From the NCBI RefSeq assembly GCF_024585265.1, contig NZ_CP036533.1, forward strand, positions 3,543,001 through 3,607,000: a stretch of 64,000 bases of DNA, written 5' to 3'. Below are positions 49,818 through 58,790 of the stretch, in pieces. How positions within the stretch are numbered: position 1 is the stretch's first letter; every line of letters starts with the position of its first letter. The position numbers and the translations under genes were made by a program. The stretch is from Bradyrhizobium sp. WBAH42 (GTDB lineage Bacteria > Pseudomonadota > Alphaproteobacteria > Rhizobiales > Xanthobacteraceae). The notes beneath the pieces were generated by a model. That model made no database searches. It was not told the DNA's origin and worked only from the letters and a program-made list of their open reading frames with translations.

Positions 49818-51091
49818 CACTTGCATTGGGCTGCATCGCCGACGATTACACCGGCGCCTCCGACCTCGCCAACACGCTGACGCGCGCGGGCCTGCGCACC
49901 GTCCAGACCATCGGCATACCTGCCGACGATCTGGCGCTGCCCGAGGTCGATGCCGTCGTGGTGTCCTTGAAGAGCCGTTCGATCGAGGCCGGCCTTGCCG
50001 TGTCGCGCTCGCGCGCGGCGGACAAATGGCTGCGCGGCCGCGGCGCGGGCCACGTGCTGTTCAAGATCTGCTCGACCTTCGATTCCACCGATGCCGGCAA
50101 TATCGGCCTCGTCATGGACGCGCTGCGTGCCGATTGCGGCGAGGGAGCCGTGCTGGTGACGCCGGCTTTTCCGGAGACCGGGCGCACCGTCTATCAGGGC
50201 AATTTGTTCGTCGGCGCCGTGCCGCTCAACGAGAGCCCGCTCAAGGACCATCCCCTCAACCCCATGCATGATTCCAACCTGGTGCGCGTGCTGGCGCGCC
50301 AGAGCAGGACGCAGATCGGCCTCGTCGATCTCGCCACCGTCACGCGCGGCGCGGAGGCGGTGCGGGCACGTTTGGCCGAACTCGCCGCCAAGGGCATCGG
50401 TGCCGCGATCATCGACGCCGTGTTCGACCGCGACCTCGAGACCATCGGTCTCGTCGCCGCCGAACACCTTCTATCGGTCGGCGCGTCCGGCATGGGCCTC
50501 GGGCTTGCGCGCGCGCTGGTGTCGACGGGCAAGGTGAAGTCGGCGCCGCCGAGCAGCGAAACCGGCGCTGCGGTCGGCGGACCGGCCGCATGCCTTGCCG
50601 GCAGCTGCTCGCAGGCGACGCTTCAGCAGATTGCCGTCGCCGAGCGCATCATGCCGGTGCTCCATCTCGATCCCGAGCAGATCGTCGCGGGCGCCGGCGA
50701 AGCGCAGCGCGCGCTGGACTGGGCAAGGCCGCGGCTTGCGGAAGGTCCGGTGCTGATCGCTTCGAGCGCGACGCCGGAAGCCGTTGCCGCCGTACAGGCA
50801 CGCCACGGCCGGGATGCCGCCGGCCACGCCATCGAGCAGGCCATGGCCGATATCGCCGAGGGCTTGGTTCAGGCCGGCGTCCGGCGCCTGGTCGTCGCCG
50901 GTGGCGAGACATCCGGCGCCGTGGTCGATCGGTTGAGGATTCCCGGATTTCTCGTAGGAGTGGAAATCGCTGCGGGAGTTCCGGTGCTGCGCGCGGTCGG
51001 CTCGGAAGCTGGCGACATGTTGCTAGCCCTGAAGTCCGGAAATTTCGGCGGCGCGGAGTTCTTCACGGATGCGCTTGGGCTCATGCGCTGA
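49814..51091 (+). CDS. otnK: 3-oxo-tetronate kinase (four-carbon acid sugar kinase, DUF1537)
   Basis: A 425-residue kinase. The N-terminal domain starts with LGCIADDYTGASDLAN and has KICSTFDSTDAGNIG; the C-terminal nucleotide-binding domain has LVVAGGETSGAVVDRL and ALKSGNFGG. OtnK phosphorylates 3-oxo-tetronate. The start codon is GTG 49814, overlapping the otnI stop. This completes a pathway of dehydrogenase, isomerase, kinase and decarboxylase. Confidence 0.9.
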   Translation: MTLALGCIADDYTGASDLANTLTRAGLRTVQTIGIPADDLALPEVDAVVVSLKSRSIEAGLAVSRSRAADKWLRGRGAGHVLFKICSTFDSTDAGNIGLVMDALRADCGEGAVLVTPAFPETGRTVYQGNLFVGAVPLNESPLKDHPLNPMHDSNLVRVLARQSRTQIGLVDLATVTRGAEAVRARLAELAAKGIGAAIIDAVFDRDLETIGLVAAEHLLSVGASGMGLGLARALVSTGKVKSAPPSSETGAAVGGPAACLAGSCSQATLQQIAVAERIMPVLHLDPEQIVAGAGEAQRALDWARPRLAEGPVLIASSATPEAVAAVQARHGRDAAGHAIEQAMADIAEGLVQAGVRRLVVAGGETSGAVVDRLRIPGFLVGVEIAAGVPVLRAVGSEAGDMLLALKSGNFGGAEFFTDALGLMR

Positions 51092-51263
51092 GCGCAGGGC
51101 GTTCTTAGCCGCCTGTTCACTTGTTTCGGGCTCCGTAACTCGCACGGAGTCGTCGCTGACACCTGCACGGGTGCTCTGCTGTCGGATGTCGGTGCTGCTC
51201 CCTTTGGTTGATTCGTAGAACTTCCGGGCGCGGCACCGCCGCCAGCACAAAGAGACTCCTATT

Positions 51264-52955
51264 ATGCTCGCCACCATTTCCATCCGCGCCAAGATCATCA
51301 GTGTCGTGGCGTTCCTGCTGGTCGCGATGGCCGGCATGGGCCTGCTCGCCGTCATGAAGATGCGGTCGATGAACGCCAACACGGTCGACATCACGACGAG
51401 CTGGATGCCGAGCGTGCGGGTGCTGGGCGAGATCCGGGCCGCCGTCATCACCTACCGCAACGTGGTCCGCGAGCACATGCTGTCCGAGACGCTGGATGAC
51501 AAGCTGGCGGCAGAGCAGACTGCGGCGACCGTCACGGAGATGCTGGCCAAGGCTCGAAAGAACTACGAGCCGATGATCACCTCGCCGGAAGAGCGGGCGC
51601 TCTATGGCGAATGGTCGAAGTTGTGGGCTGAGTACCAGAAGGGCGCCGAGGACGTCATGGAACTGTCGCGCATGGAGGCGGGCAAAGTTCCGCATGCGTC
51701 CCATGAGCTCAATACCAAGACTGTCAACAAGATCGGCCTGATGTCCGACGAGGTCCTGCAGAAGGACATTGATCTCAACACCAAGGGCGGCAATCAGGCC
51801 GCCAGCGACGCCGCCGAGAGCTACTATCATGCGTTCATGCTGGCTTCGATCATTCTCGGCGCTGCCGTCGTAACCGGCGTCGGCGTCGGCTTCTATCTCG
51901 TCCGCGACGTCTCCAGCGGCATCAGCTCGATCACCCTGCCGATGCAGGCGCTGGGCAAGGGCGACCTCTCCGCCGAGGTCCCGCATCGCGGCGAGAAGAC
52001 CGAAATCGGCGCCATGGCCGACGTGCTCCAGATCTTCAAGGAGGCGTTGATCGCCAAGAAGGCGGCCGACGAGGCCGCCGCAGCCGATGCCGAAGCCAAG
52101 ATCGAGCGCGGCCGCCGCGTCGACAACATCACCCGCGAATTCGAAACGATGATCGGCGAGATTGTGCAGACCGTGTCGTCGGCCTCGAGCCAGTTAGAGG
52201 CCTCCGCCTCGACCCTGACCGCGACCGCCGACCGCTCGCAGCGGCTGGCGACCACGGTGGCCGGCGCTTCGGAGGAAGCCTCGACAAACGTGCAATCGGT
52301 GGCCTCAGCCACGGAGGAGATGGCCTCGTCGGTCGGCGAGATCAGCCGCCAGGTGCAGGAATCGGCGCGGATGGCGGGCGATGCCGTCGGTCAGGCCCGT
52401 GCCACCACCGAGCGCGTCAGCGAATTGTCCAAAGCCGCCGCGCGCATCGGCGACGTCGTCGAGCTGATCAATACCATCGCGGGCCAAACCAACCTGCTGG
52501 CGCTGAACGCCACCATCGAGGCGGCGCGCGCGGGCGAAGCCGGCCGCGGCTTTGCCGTCGTCGCCTCCGAGGTTAAGGCGCTCGCCGAGCAGACCGCGAA
52601 GGCGACCGGCGAGATCGGCCAGCAGATTTCCGGCATCCAGGCGGCGACCAATGATTCGGTCGGTGCGATCAAGGAGATCTCCTCGACGATCGAGCGCCTA
52701 TCGGAGATCTCGTCCGCCATCGCCGCTGCGGTGGAAGAGCAGGGCGCCGCGACGCAGGAGATTGCGCGCAACGTGCAGCAGGCGGCGCAGGGAACCCAGC
52801 AGGTGTCGTCCAACATCACCGACGTGCAGCGCGGCGCGACCGAGACCGGCACGGCCTCATCGCAGGTGCTGTCCGCGGCGCAGATGCTGTCGAACGATTC
52901 GAGCCGGCTGAAGACCGAGGTCGGCAGGTTCCTGACGAGCGTCCGCGCTGCCTGA
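51264..52955 (+). CDS. Methyl-accepting chemotaxis protein
   Basis: A 563-residue chemoreceptor. Transmembrane helix 1 is about residues 10-30, a four-helix-bundle periplasmic sensor about 31-190, helix 2 about 193-213 ([18 protein letters not shown]), a HAMP domain about 214-268, then a cytoplasmic signalling coil with the hairpin tip [20 protein letters not shown]. No C-terminal CheR pentapeptide is seen. It stands alone, 172 bases after otnK; the gap contains a small hairpin CTCCGT/ACGGAG (51131-51149). A link to threonate is unproven. Confidence 0.95.
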   Translation: MLATISIRAKIISVVAFLLVAMAGMGLLAVMKMRSMNANTVDITTSWMPSVRVLGEIRAAVITYRNVVREHMLSETLDDKLAAEQTAATVTEMLAKARKNYEPMITSPEERALYGEWSKLWAEYQKGAEDVMELSRMEAGKVPHASHELNTKTVNKIGLMSDEVLQKDIDLNTKGGNQAASDAAESYYHAFMLASIILGAAVVTGVGVGFYLVRDVSSGISSITLPMQALGKGDLSAEVPHRGEKTEIGAMADVLQIFKEALIAKKAADEAAAADAEAKIERGRRVDNITREFETMIGEIVQTVSSASSQLEASASTLTATADRSQRLATTVAGASEEASTNVQSVASATEEMASSVGEISRQVQESARMAGDAVGQARATTERVSELSKAAARIGDVVELINTIAGQTNLLALNATIEAARAGEAGRGFAVVASEVKALAEQTAKATGEIGQQISGIQAATNDSVGAIKEISSTIERLSEISSAIAAAVEEQGAATQEIARNVQQAAQGTQQVSSNITDVQRGATETGTASSQVLSAAQMLSNDSSRLKTEVGRFLTSVRAA

Positions 52956-52983
52956 GTCTCGACCGCGTCGGAAAAACAGGCGG

Positions 52984-53084
52984 ATCTCGTAGGGTGGGCA
53001 AAGGCGCTCTTGCGCCGTGCCCACCATTCTTTCCGGGTCACACGAAGGTCGTGGGCACGCTTCGCTTTGCCCACCCTACGAGAT
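52984..53084. repeat. Interspersed palindrome, family C copy 1
   Basis: Ends ATCTCGTAGGGTGGGCAAAG and CTTTGCCCACCCTACGAGAT are perfect reverse complements; inner parts GCGCTCTTGCGCCGTGCCCACC and GTGGGCACGC pair again (shown in parts). It reaches into the stop codon of the thiolase-like gene. Copies 2 and 3 are at 57115 and 59208. Confidence 0.9.
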
Positions 53085-54598
53085 CACGCCGCCCGCCACT
53101 CCGGCACGCCATCTTCTGCCATAGCGATCTCGCCGAGCGAGCCGACCGGGGTGCGGTCCATGTCGAGCAGATGCGCCAGCGTCGCGCCATCGCTGGCCGG
53201 AATCCGCGCCAGCGTGCGGCGATCGTCCTCTGTCCGCAGCATCACCACGCCGTGCTCGACGTCGCCGCCGCGGCCGTAGAGCACGGTGAAGCTCTCGACC
53301 TTGCCCTTGCCCGAAGCCTCGTTAACGAACTCCGGCACCGCGCGCTTGTTGCGGTCGGCCTCGTCTTGCACGCTCGTCTCCTGCGCCAGCGCCTCGCGCG
53401 GCGGCGTCTTCGACACCACCAGCGCGTGGTGCTTGGTGACGAAGCCGCCCTGGCCGTAGAGCAGGCCGAGCCTGGCGTCGTCGCGCACACGCCGCACCAT
53501 CGCGCAGGCCGCATGCGTCATGTAGGTGTTGAGCGGCGCGCCGAAGAACGTGAGGCCGCCGGTCACGGTCGGCTGCACGTCGGGTCCCAAGCCCAGCGTC
53601 CGCCGCGCCATCTTGGGCACGCAGGGGAAGCAGCTGTAGAGCTCGATCGCGTCGAACCTGTTGCCGTCGCCCGCGAGGTCCATCACGCTCGTGAGCACGG
53701 CGTTCTGCGGGTGGCTCTCGTAAAACTGGTCGCGCAGCAGATAGTCGCGCGGCTCTTCCGCCGAAGCACCGCCGAGCGGGTAGACCAGTTTGTCCTCGGC
53801 GACCCCGGCCGCCCGAGCCTTGGCGAGGCTGGTGAGCAGCAGCGCGCCGCCCATGTTGACGCTGGGGTTGGCCACCATCAGCTTGTTGTAGGGCCAGGCG
53901 ATCAGGCGGTTGTCCGCGGTCGGTGTCGTGATCTCCTCAGGCGCGTAACGCCGCTTCAGCCAGGCATTGGGGTTTTGCACGGCGGCTTCCGAATAGCGCG
54001 ACCACAGCGTGCCTGATTCCGCCATCGCCTCGCGCGGCGTCTGGCCCCAATGCGTCGAGGAGGCCGCTTCGTAGAATGGATACACCGTGACGGGCCGAAA
54101 CACGCCGAGCTTCACTGCCAAGGGCTTCTGGAAGGCCGCGCCGCGCTTGGGCTCCTCGACGTCATGGGCGAACGGCGTCCACGGCAGCTTGATGCCGGCG
54201 CGCTCCGCCTTGGTCGCGGTCGATTGCGCCTCCGCGCCGCACACCGCCGCAACGCTGCACTCGCCGCGCGCGATGCGCTTGGCCGCCTCGTGGATGTAGC
54301 GGATCGGGCTCTCGCCGCCGACCGGACCGTAATAGCAATGCGCCGGCGAGATGCCGAGGCGCTGCGCCAAGAGCTGCTCCGGATCGCGATAGCGCCAGCT
54401 CAGGAAATTGACGACGTCGAGCGATTGCACCTCGCCGAGCAGTTTTGCACCGGTGTCCGCCTCCGCGCGCCGCAGCGCCTGTTCGAGCAGGTCGAGCGGC
54501 TCGAGGCCTTCCGTGATCTCCTTGGGGCGATCGACGATCTCGCCGATGCCGACGATGACGGGGATGCGGTCTTCGGGGATAGAGTTCTTGTCAGTCAT
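53084..54598 (-). CDS. Thiolase-like protein without the usual active-site cysteine
   Basis: A 504-residue thiolase-fold protein of the SCP-x-like/acetyl-CoA acetyltransferase type with a C-terminal extension. The start VIVGIGEIVDRP and the SVAAVCGAEAQ and VNMGGALLLTSLAKARA segments fit. Where thiolases have the nucleophilic Cys it reads GPVGGESPIR (91-100), and the GHPxGATG motif is replaced by APLNTYMTHAACAMVRR. Acyl-CoA binding without classic thiolysis is therefore possible. The closest family is the one labelled acetyl-CoA acetyltransferase with an extra C-terminal domain. Confidence 0.75.
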   Translation of the reverse strand: MTDKNSIPEDRIPVIVGIGEIVDRPKEITEGLEPLDLLEQALRRAEADTGAKLLGEVQSLDVVNFLSWRYRDPEQLLAQRLGISPAHCYYGPVGGESPIRYIHEAAKRIARGECSVAAVCGAEAQSTATKAERAGIKLPWTPFAHDVEEPKRGAAFQKPLAVKLGVFRPVTVYPFYEAASSTHWGQTPREAMAESGTLWSRYSEAAVQNPNAWLKRRYAPEEITTPTADNRLIAWPYNKLMVANPSVNMGGALLLTSLAKARAAGVAEDKLVYPLGGASAEEPRDYLLRDQFYESHPQNAVLTSVMDLAGDGNRFDAIELYSCFPCVPKMARRTLGLGPDVQPTVTGGLTFFGAPLNTYMTHAACAMVRRVRDDARLGLLYGQGGFVTKHHALVVSKTPPREALAQETSVQDEADRNKRAVPEFVNEASGKGKVESFTVLYGRGGDVEHGVVMLRTEDDRRTLARIPASDGATLAHLLDMDRTPVGSLGEIAMAEDGVPEWRAA

Positions 54599-54625
54599 AA
54601 TCTCGATTCACGACGTTAGTTGCTT

Positions 54626-54712
54626 CGTCATTGCGAGGAGCGAAGCGACGAAGCAATCCAGAAATCGGTCCGCGGAGGCAGTCTGGATTGCTTCGCTGCG
54701 CTCGCAATGACG
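54626..54712. repeat. Palindromic interspersed repeat, family A copy 7
   Basis: Left end CGTCATTGCGAGGAGCGAAG, right end CGCTGCGCTCGCAATGACG. It separates two leftward genes, the flavoenzyme upstream and the thiolase-like gene downstream. Confidence 0.9.
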
Positions 54713-54718
54713 AGTGGA

Positions 54719-55852
54719 CTACTCCGTCACCAGCGCATTCATGTGCTCGACGGCTTCGGCGAAATCTTGCTTGAACTCCTGTACCACGGCACCAGCTGAT
54801 TTCACGCTGTCGATCAGGCCGACGCCCTGGCCGACGAAATAGCTGACGAGATCGCGCGCCCTCGCGTTGCCGCTTGCGGCGGCGCGGTCGATCGAATGGA
54901 AGGCGTCGCGGCTGATGATGCTTTGCAGCGGCATCGGCAGCGCGCCCGGGCTGTCCGGCGCGCGGTCCCAGGCATCGGTCCAGACCGAGCGGAGCTGCCG
55001 CGCCGGCTTGCCGGTGCGGCCCTTCGAGCGCACCGCATCGCGCGAGGAGGCCGCGATCATCTTCTCGCGAAAGATCTCCGTGGTCTCGGCCTCCACGGTC
55101 GCAAGCCACACCGAGCCGGTCCAGGCGCCGGCCGCGCCCATCGCCATGCAGGCCGCCATCTGCCGTCCCGTCATGATGCCGCCGGCCGCCAGCACCGGCA
55201 CGTCGCGAATGGGCTTGATCGCCTTGATCACCTCCGGCACCAGCACCATGGTCGAGACCTCGCCGCAATGGCCGCCAGCCTCGGTGCCCTGCACCACGAG
55301 GATGTCGACCCCGGCCGCGACCTGGCGCAGCGCGTGCTCCTTGGCGCCGACGAGCGCTGCGACCGGCACGCCATGCTTCTTGCCCATCTCGATCATCGCC
55401 TTCGGCGGCACGCCCAGCGCGTTGGCGATCAGGCGGATCGGATGATCGAAGGAGACCTCGAGCAGCTGAAGCGCGGTCTTGCCGTCGAACGGCTGCGGCT
55501 GGTTGTCCGCGACCTCGCTGCTGGTCAGCTCGATGTCGTACTTCTTCAGCAGATCGCGCGTGTAGTTGCGGTGCTCCTGCGGCACCCGCGCTTCCAGGCT
55601 CTTCCAGGTGACGTCCTTCTCGCCCGCGGTCGAGATGTTTTCCGGGATCAGCACGTCGATGCCGTAGGGCTTGCCGTCGACGTGATCGTCGATCCACTTC
55701 AGCTCACGCTCGAGCGTATCCGGCGTATGCACCGTCGCGCCCAACACACCAAACCCGCCGGCGCGGCTGACGGCGGCAACGACGTCGCGGCAATGGCTGA
55801 AGGCGAGCAGCGGGAAATCGATCCCCAGCATGTCGCAGATCGGCGATTTCAT
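54719..55852 (-). CDS. Nitronate monooxygenase-like FMN oxidoreductase
   Basis: A 377-residue TIM-barrel FMN enzyme of the NMO/2-nitropropane dioxygenase family. Key segments are FPLLAFSHCRDVVAAVSRAGGFGVLG (in part AVSRAGGFGVLG), ILVVQGTEAGGHCGEV with the His region, and VPVLAAGGIMTGRQMAACMAMGA. Members include nitronate monooxygenases and enoyl reductase-like FabK. I chose the start at 55852 with GGGAGAGA upstream; the frame extends further but without support. It lies in an acyl-CoA gene area, so an enoyl-type role cannot be excluded. Confidence 0.85.
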   Translation of the reverse strand: MKSPICDMLGIDFPLLAFSHCRDVVAAVSRAGGFGVLGATVHTPDTLERELKWIDDHVDGKPYGIDVLIPENISTAGEKDVTWKSLEARVPQEHRNYTRDLLKKYDIELTSSEVADNQPQPFDGKTALQLLEVSFDHPIRLIANALGVPPKAMIEMGKKHGVPVAALVGAKEHALRQVAAGVDILVVQGTEAGGHCGEVSTMVLVPEVIKAIKPIRDVPVLAAGGIMTGRQMAACMAMGAAGAWTGSVWLATVEAETTEIFREKMIAASSRDAVRSKGRTGKPARQLRSVWTDAWDRAPDSPGALPMPLQSIISRDAFHSIDRAAASGNARARDLVSYFVGQGVGLIDSVKSAGAVVQEFKQDFAEAVEHMNALVTE

Positions 55853-56011
55853 GGCTCTCTCCCGGCGGCAGGCTTCGCATTCTCGTTGCTTTCGCTGGCA
55901 AAGCAAAGTGACGCGAGCCGATCGATGACATGCCGGATTCGACGAGGCATCTTGTGTGTAGACGTCGCGCTCTATCCCCGGGCCGCAGGCCGCGGCGTCC
56001 TGAGTGGCGTC

Positions 56012-56055
56012 GTCATTCCGGGGCTCGGCAAGCGAGAATCCGGCCCCGGAATGAC
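56012..56055. repeat. Palindrome, family G
   Basis: Perfect 13-base arms GTCATTCCGGGGC (56012-56024) and GCCCCGGAATGAC (56043-56055) around an 18-base centre with TCGGCAAGCGAGAATCCG. It looks like another interspersed element; only one copy is in this window. Confidence 0.75.
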
Positions 56056-56119
56056 GGCGGGGAGGGGCTGCCATGACAAAACGCAGAGTTGTCCCGTCCG
56101 GCAATGCATTTCGGCGCCC

Positions 56120-56147
56120 TTGTCATCGGCCGTTTGCGGGCTAATTA
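56120..56147 (+). promoter_or_regulatory. Candidate promoter of the YghU-type gene
   Basis: TTGTCA (56120-56125) and TAATTA (56142-56147), 16-base spacer, 32 bases before the ATG. Confidence 0.5.
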
Positions 56148-56179
56148 ATGCAGGCGCATCTTTTTGCCGGAGCCCCCGC

Positions 56180-57052
56180 ATGACCGACGCCCCCTACGTG
56201 CCGCCTAAAGTCTGGACCTGGAACAAGGAGAACGGCGGTCAGTTCGCCAACATCAACCGACCCATTGCCGGCCCCACTCACGACAAGGAGCTGCCGGTCG
56301 GCAAGCATCCGCTTCAGCTCTACTCGCTGGCGACGCCGAACGGGGTGAAGGTCACCGTGATGCTGGAGGAGCTCCTGGCGCTCGGCCACAAGGGCGCCGA
56401 ATACGACGCCTGGCTGATCAGGATCGGCAACGGTGACCAGTTCGGCAGCGGCTTCGTCGACATCAATCCGAATTCCAAGATCCCGGCGCTCATGGATCGC
56501 TCCGGCCCGGAGCCGATCCGGGTGTTCGAATCAGGCTCGATCCTGTTCTACCTCGCCGAGAAGTTCGGCGCCTTCCTGCCGAAGGACATCAAGACCCGCA
56601 CCGAGGCGATGTCCTGGCTGTTCTGGCAAATGGGCAGCGCGCCCTATCTCGGCGGCGGCTTCGGCCATTTCTACGCCTATGCCCCGACCAAGATCGAATA
56701 CGCCATCGACCGTTTCGCGATGGAGACCAAGCGCCAGCTCGATGTGCTCGACCGGCGTCTCGCCGACAACGAATATCTCGCGGGCAAGGACTACACGATC
56801 GCCGACATCGCGGTGTGGCCCTGGTACGGCGCGCTCGCCAAGGGCCTGGTCTATGGCGCCGGCGAATTCTTGTCGGTGCAGGACTACAAGAACGTGCAGC
56901 GCTGGACCGACCAGATCGCCAAGCGTCCGGCCGTCAAGCGCGGCCGCATGGTCAACCGCGTCTCCGGCGATCCCGCCAGCCAGCTCCACGAGCGCCACGA
57001 CGCGTCCGATTTCGAGACCAAGACGCAGGACAAGCTCGTGCCCGCGACGTAG
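56180..57052 (+). CDS. yghU: Glutathione-dependent disulfide-bond oxidoreductase (YghU-type GST)
   Basis: A 290-residue nu-class glutathione transferase. It has the long N-terminal extension of YghU/YfcG relatives (PPKVWTWNKENGGQFANINRP), the thioredoxin-fold segment LATPNGVKVTVMLEEL, INPNSKIPALMD and FESGSILFYLAEKFG, then the all-helical domain with YTIADIAVWPWYG. These enzymes reduce small disulfides with two bound glutathiones and have some peroxidase activity. ATG 56180 has GGAG seven bases upstream. It is monocistronic. Confidence 0.9.
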   Translation: MTDAPYVPPKVWTWNKENGGQFANINRPIAGPTHDKELPVGKHPLQLYSLATPNGVKVTVMLEELLALGHKGAEYDAWLIRIGNGDQFGSGFVDINPNSKIPALMDRSGPEPIRVFESGSILFYLAEKFGAFLPKDIKTRTEAMSWLFWQMGSAPYLGGGFGHFYAYAPTKIEYAIDRFAMETKRQLDVLDRRLADNEYLAGKDYTIADIAVWPWYGALAKGLVYGAGEFLSVQDYKNVQRWTDQIAKRPAVKRGRMVNRVSGDPASQLHERHDASDFETKTQDKLVPAT

Positions 57053-57060
57053 GCGCTTCA

Positions 57061-57084
57061 CCTCTCCCCGCTTGCGGGGAGAGG
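57061..57084. repeat. Hairpin, family B short copy 3
   Basis: CCTCTCCCC, loop GCTTGC, GGGGAGAGG: the left hairpin of family B alone, eight bases after the yghU stop, where it can act as a terminator. Confidence 0.8.
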
Positions 57085-57114
57085 TCGAATTCGATCGAAG
57101 TCTTGTAGAGGTCT

Positions 57115-57210
57115 CGTAGGGTGGGCAAAGCGTAAGCGTGCCCACCACCTCTCTCGTAGGCCGCATTGGTGGGCACGGCGCGCGAAGAGCGCGCCTTTGC
57201 CCACCCTACC
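57115..57210. repeat. Interspersed palindrome, family C copy 2
   Basis: CGTAGGGTGGGCAAAGCG at the left and CGCCTTTGCCCACCCTACC at the right, with GTGCCCACCA and TGGTGGGCAC inside. It sits between the convergent yghU and acyl-CoA dehydrogenase genes. Confidence 0.9.
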
Positions 57211-57215
57211 GGAAG

Positions 57216-58493
57216 TCACGCCATGCTCAGCTCGTGGCGGCCCACCACCATCCAGTGCACCTCGTCCGGACCGTCGGCGAAGCGCAGGTGCCGCACGTCC
57301 TGATACATTTCGGCGAGCGGGGTCCAGTGCGAGATGCCGGTGGCGCCGTGCATCTGGATGGCCTGATCGATGATCCTGCAGGCGCGCTCGGGCACCATGG
57401 CCTTGACCATGGAGACCCAGACGCGGGCCTCCTTATTGCCGAGCACGTCCATCGCCTTGGCGGCCTTCAGCACCATCAGCCGCATCGCCTCGATCTCGCA
57501 GCGCGCCTGCGCGATGATCTGCATGTTGCCGCCGAGATGGGCGATCTTCTTGCCGAAGGCCTCGCGGGTGAGGCCACGCTGCACCATCAGGTCGAGCGCC
57601 TTCTCGGCCTTGCCGATGGTGCGCATGCAGTGATGGATGCGCCCCGGTCCGAGCCGGAGCTGCGAGATCTCGAAGCCGCGGCCTTCGCCGAGCAGGATGT
57701 TCTCCTTCGGCACCCGCACATTGTTGAAGCGCATATGCATGTGGCCGCGAGGGGCGTGATCCTGGCCGAACACGTACATGGGACCGAGGACCTCGACGCC
57801 GGGCGTGTCGCGCGGCACCAGGATCTGCGACTGCTGCTTGCTCGGCGCCGCGTCCGGATTGGTCTTCACCATCACGATGAGGATCTTGCAGCGGGGATCG
57901 CCGAGGCCGGAGATGTAATACTTCTCGCCGTTGATCACCCATTCGTCGCCGACGAGCTTTGCGGTGGTCGAGATGTTCTTGGCGTCGGAGGAGGCGACGT
58001 TCGGCTCGGTCATGACATAGGCGGAGCGGATCTCGCCGTTGAGCAGCGGCTTCAGCCACGTCTCCTTCTGCTCCTTGGTGCCGACGCGCTCCAGCACCTC
58101 CATGTTGCCGGTGTCGGGCGCCGAGCAGTTCATGGTCTCGGAGGCCAGCGGGCTCTTGCCGAGCTCGGCGGCGATGTAGGCGTAGTCGAGATTCTTCAGG
58201 CCCTGGCCGGTCTCGTCATCGGGCAGGAAGAAGTTCCAGAGGCCTTCCTGCTTGGCCTTGTTCTTGGCCTTCTCCAGCACTTCGAGCTGCTTCGGCGTAA
58301 AACTCCAGCGATCTTCCTTGCTTTCGCCCGCCTTGGCGAACTCGATCGACATCGGCTCGACGGTGTCGCGGATGAACTTCTTGACGTGATCGTAGAGCGG
58401 CCGGACCTGGTCCGACATCCGCAGATCGTTGAGCTCGTCGCCGGGATTGAGCGTGTAGTTGGTGGTGCGGGGAATGTAGGTGTGTTTTGTCAT
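57216..58493 (-). CDS. ACAD11-like acyl-CoA dehydrogenase
   Basis: A 425-residue FAD-dependent acyl-CoA dehydrogenase fold. Usual parts are AYVMTEPNVASSDAKNI, WVINGEKYYISG and the C-terminal QIIAQARCEIEAMRL. Two features point to the ACAD10/ACAD11 and LvaC branch: GPGRIHHCMRTIGKAEKALD and the end YQDVRHLRFADGPDEVHW. In that branch the enzyme works with a phosphotransferase on 4-hydroxyacyl-CoA by phosphorylation and elimination. A phosphotransferase of the right type lies 2.5 kb away. GGGAGG precedes the start at 58493. Confidence 0.85.
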   Translation of the reverse strand: MTKHTYIPRTTNYTLNPGDELNDLRMSDQVRPLYDHVKKFIRDTVEPMSIEFAKAGESKEDRWSFTPKQLEVLEKAKNKAKQEGLWNFFLPDDETGQGLKNLDYAYIAAELGKSPLASETMNCSAPDTGNMEVLERVGTKEQKETWLKPLLNGEIRSAYVMTEPNVASSDAKNISTTAKLVGDEWVINGEKYYISGLGDPRCKILIVMVKTNPDAAPSKQQSQILVPRDTPGVEVLGPMYVFGQDHAPRGHMHMRFNNVRVPKENILLGEGRGFEISQLRLGPGRIHHCMRTIGKAEKALDLMVQRGLTREAFGKKIAHLGGNMQIIAQARCEIEAMRLMVLKAAKAMDVLGNKEARVWVSMVKAMVPERACRIIDQAIQMHGATGISHWTPLAEMYQDVRHLRFADGPDEVHWMVVGRHELSMA

Positions 58494-58670
58494 TGGTCCT
58501 CCCGGGATCGCTAGAATTGTGTTGAGCGCAAGAATAGTCGCAGCGCCGGCAAAGTGCGAGCGCGCATTTTCACGCGCGAGGCCATGCCATGCGATGGAAT
58601 ATCGCGAGGACGTTTGAAATGTTGTTTGAATGGGGTGTGGAAGGCGGCAGGCTCGCGCCTCACTCTCCGC

Positions 58671-58772
58671 TGTCATCGCCCGACTTGATCGGGCGATCCA
58701 GTATTCCGAGACGTCGGTCGTTTATCGAGAGGCCGCGGCGTACTGGATTCCCCGCTTTCGCGGGGAATGACA
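58671..58772. repeat. Interspersed repeat, family D copy 1
   Basis: Begins TGTCATCGCCCGA with a short hairpin TCGCCCGA/TCGGGCGA, has CGATCCAGTATTCCGAGACG in the middle, and ends with a hairpin TTCCCCGC/GCGGGGAA and ATGACA. Copy 2 (62426-62526) is in the same orientation. It fills most of the 297-base gap 58494-58790; the rest shows nothing clear. Confidence 0.85.
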
Positions 58773-58790
58773 GCTGTGGGCGGGTCTACG

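Larger units (their letters stand above)
55853..56179. other. 327-base divergent intergenic region
   Basis: No gene is seen. It holds the family G palindrome (56012-56055) and a candidate promoter for the glutathione transferase gene (56120-56147). The left part, near the flavoenzyme start, has no feature I recognise. Confidence 0.6.

Noticed and set aside
1353..54712. A CRISPR-like array from the seven similar repeats
   Set aside because: The copies are 4-14 kb apart, about 80 bases long, palindromic and not separated by spacers; no cas gene is present.
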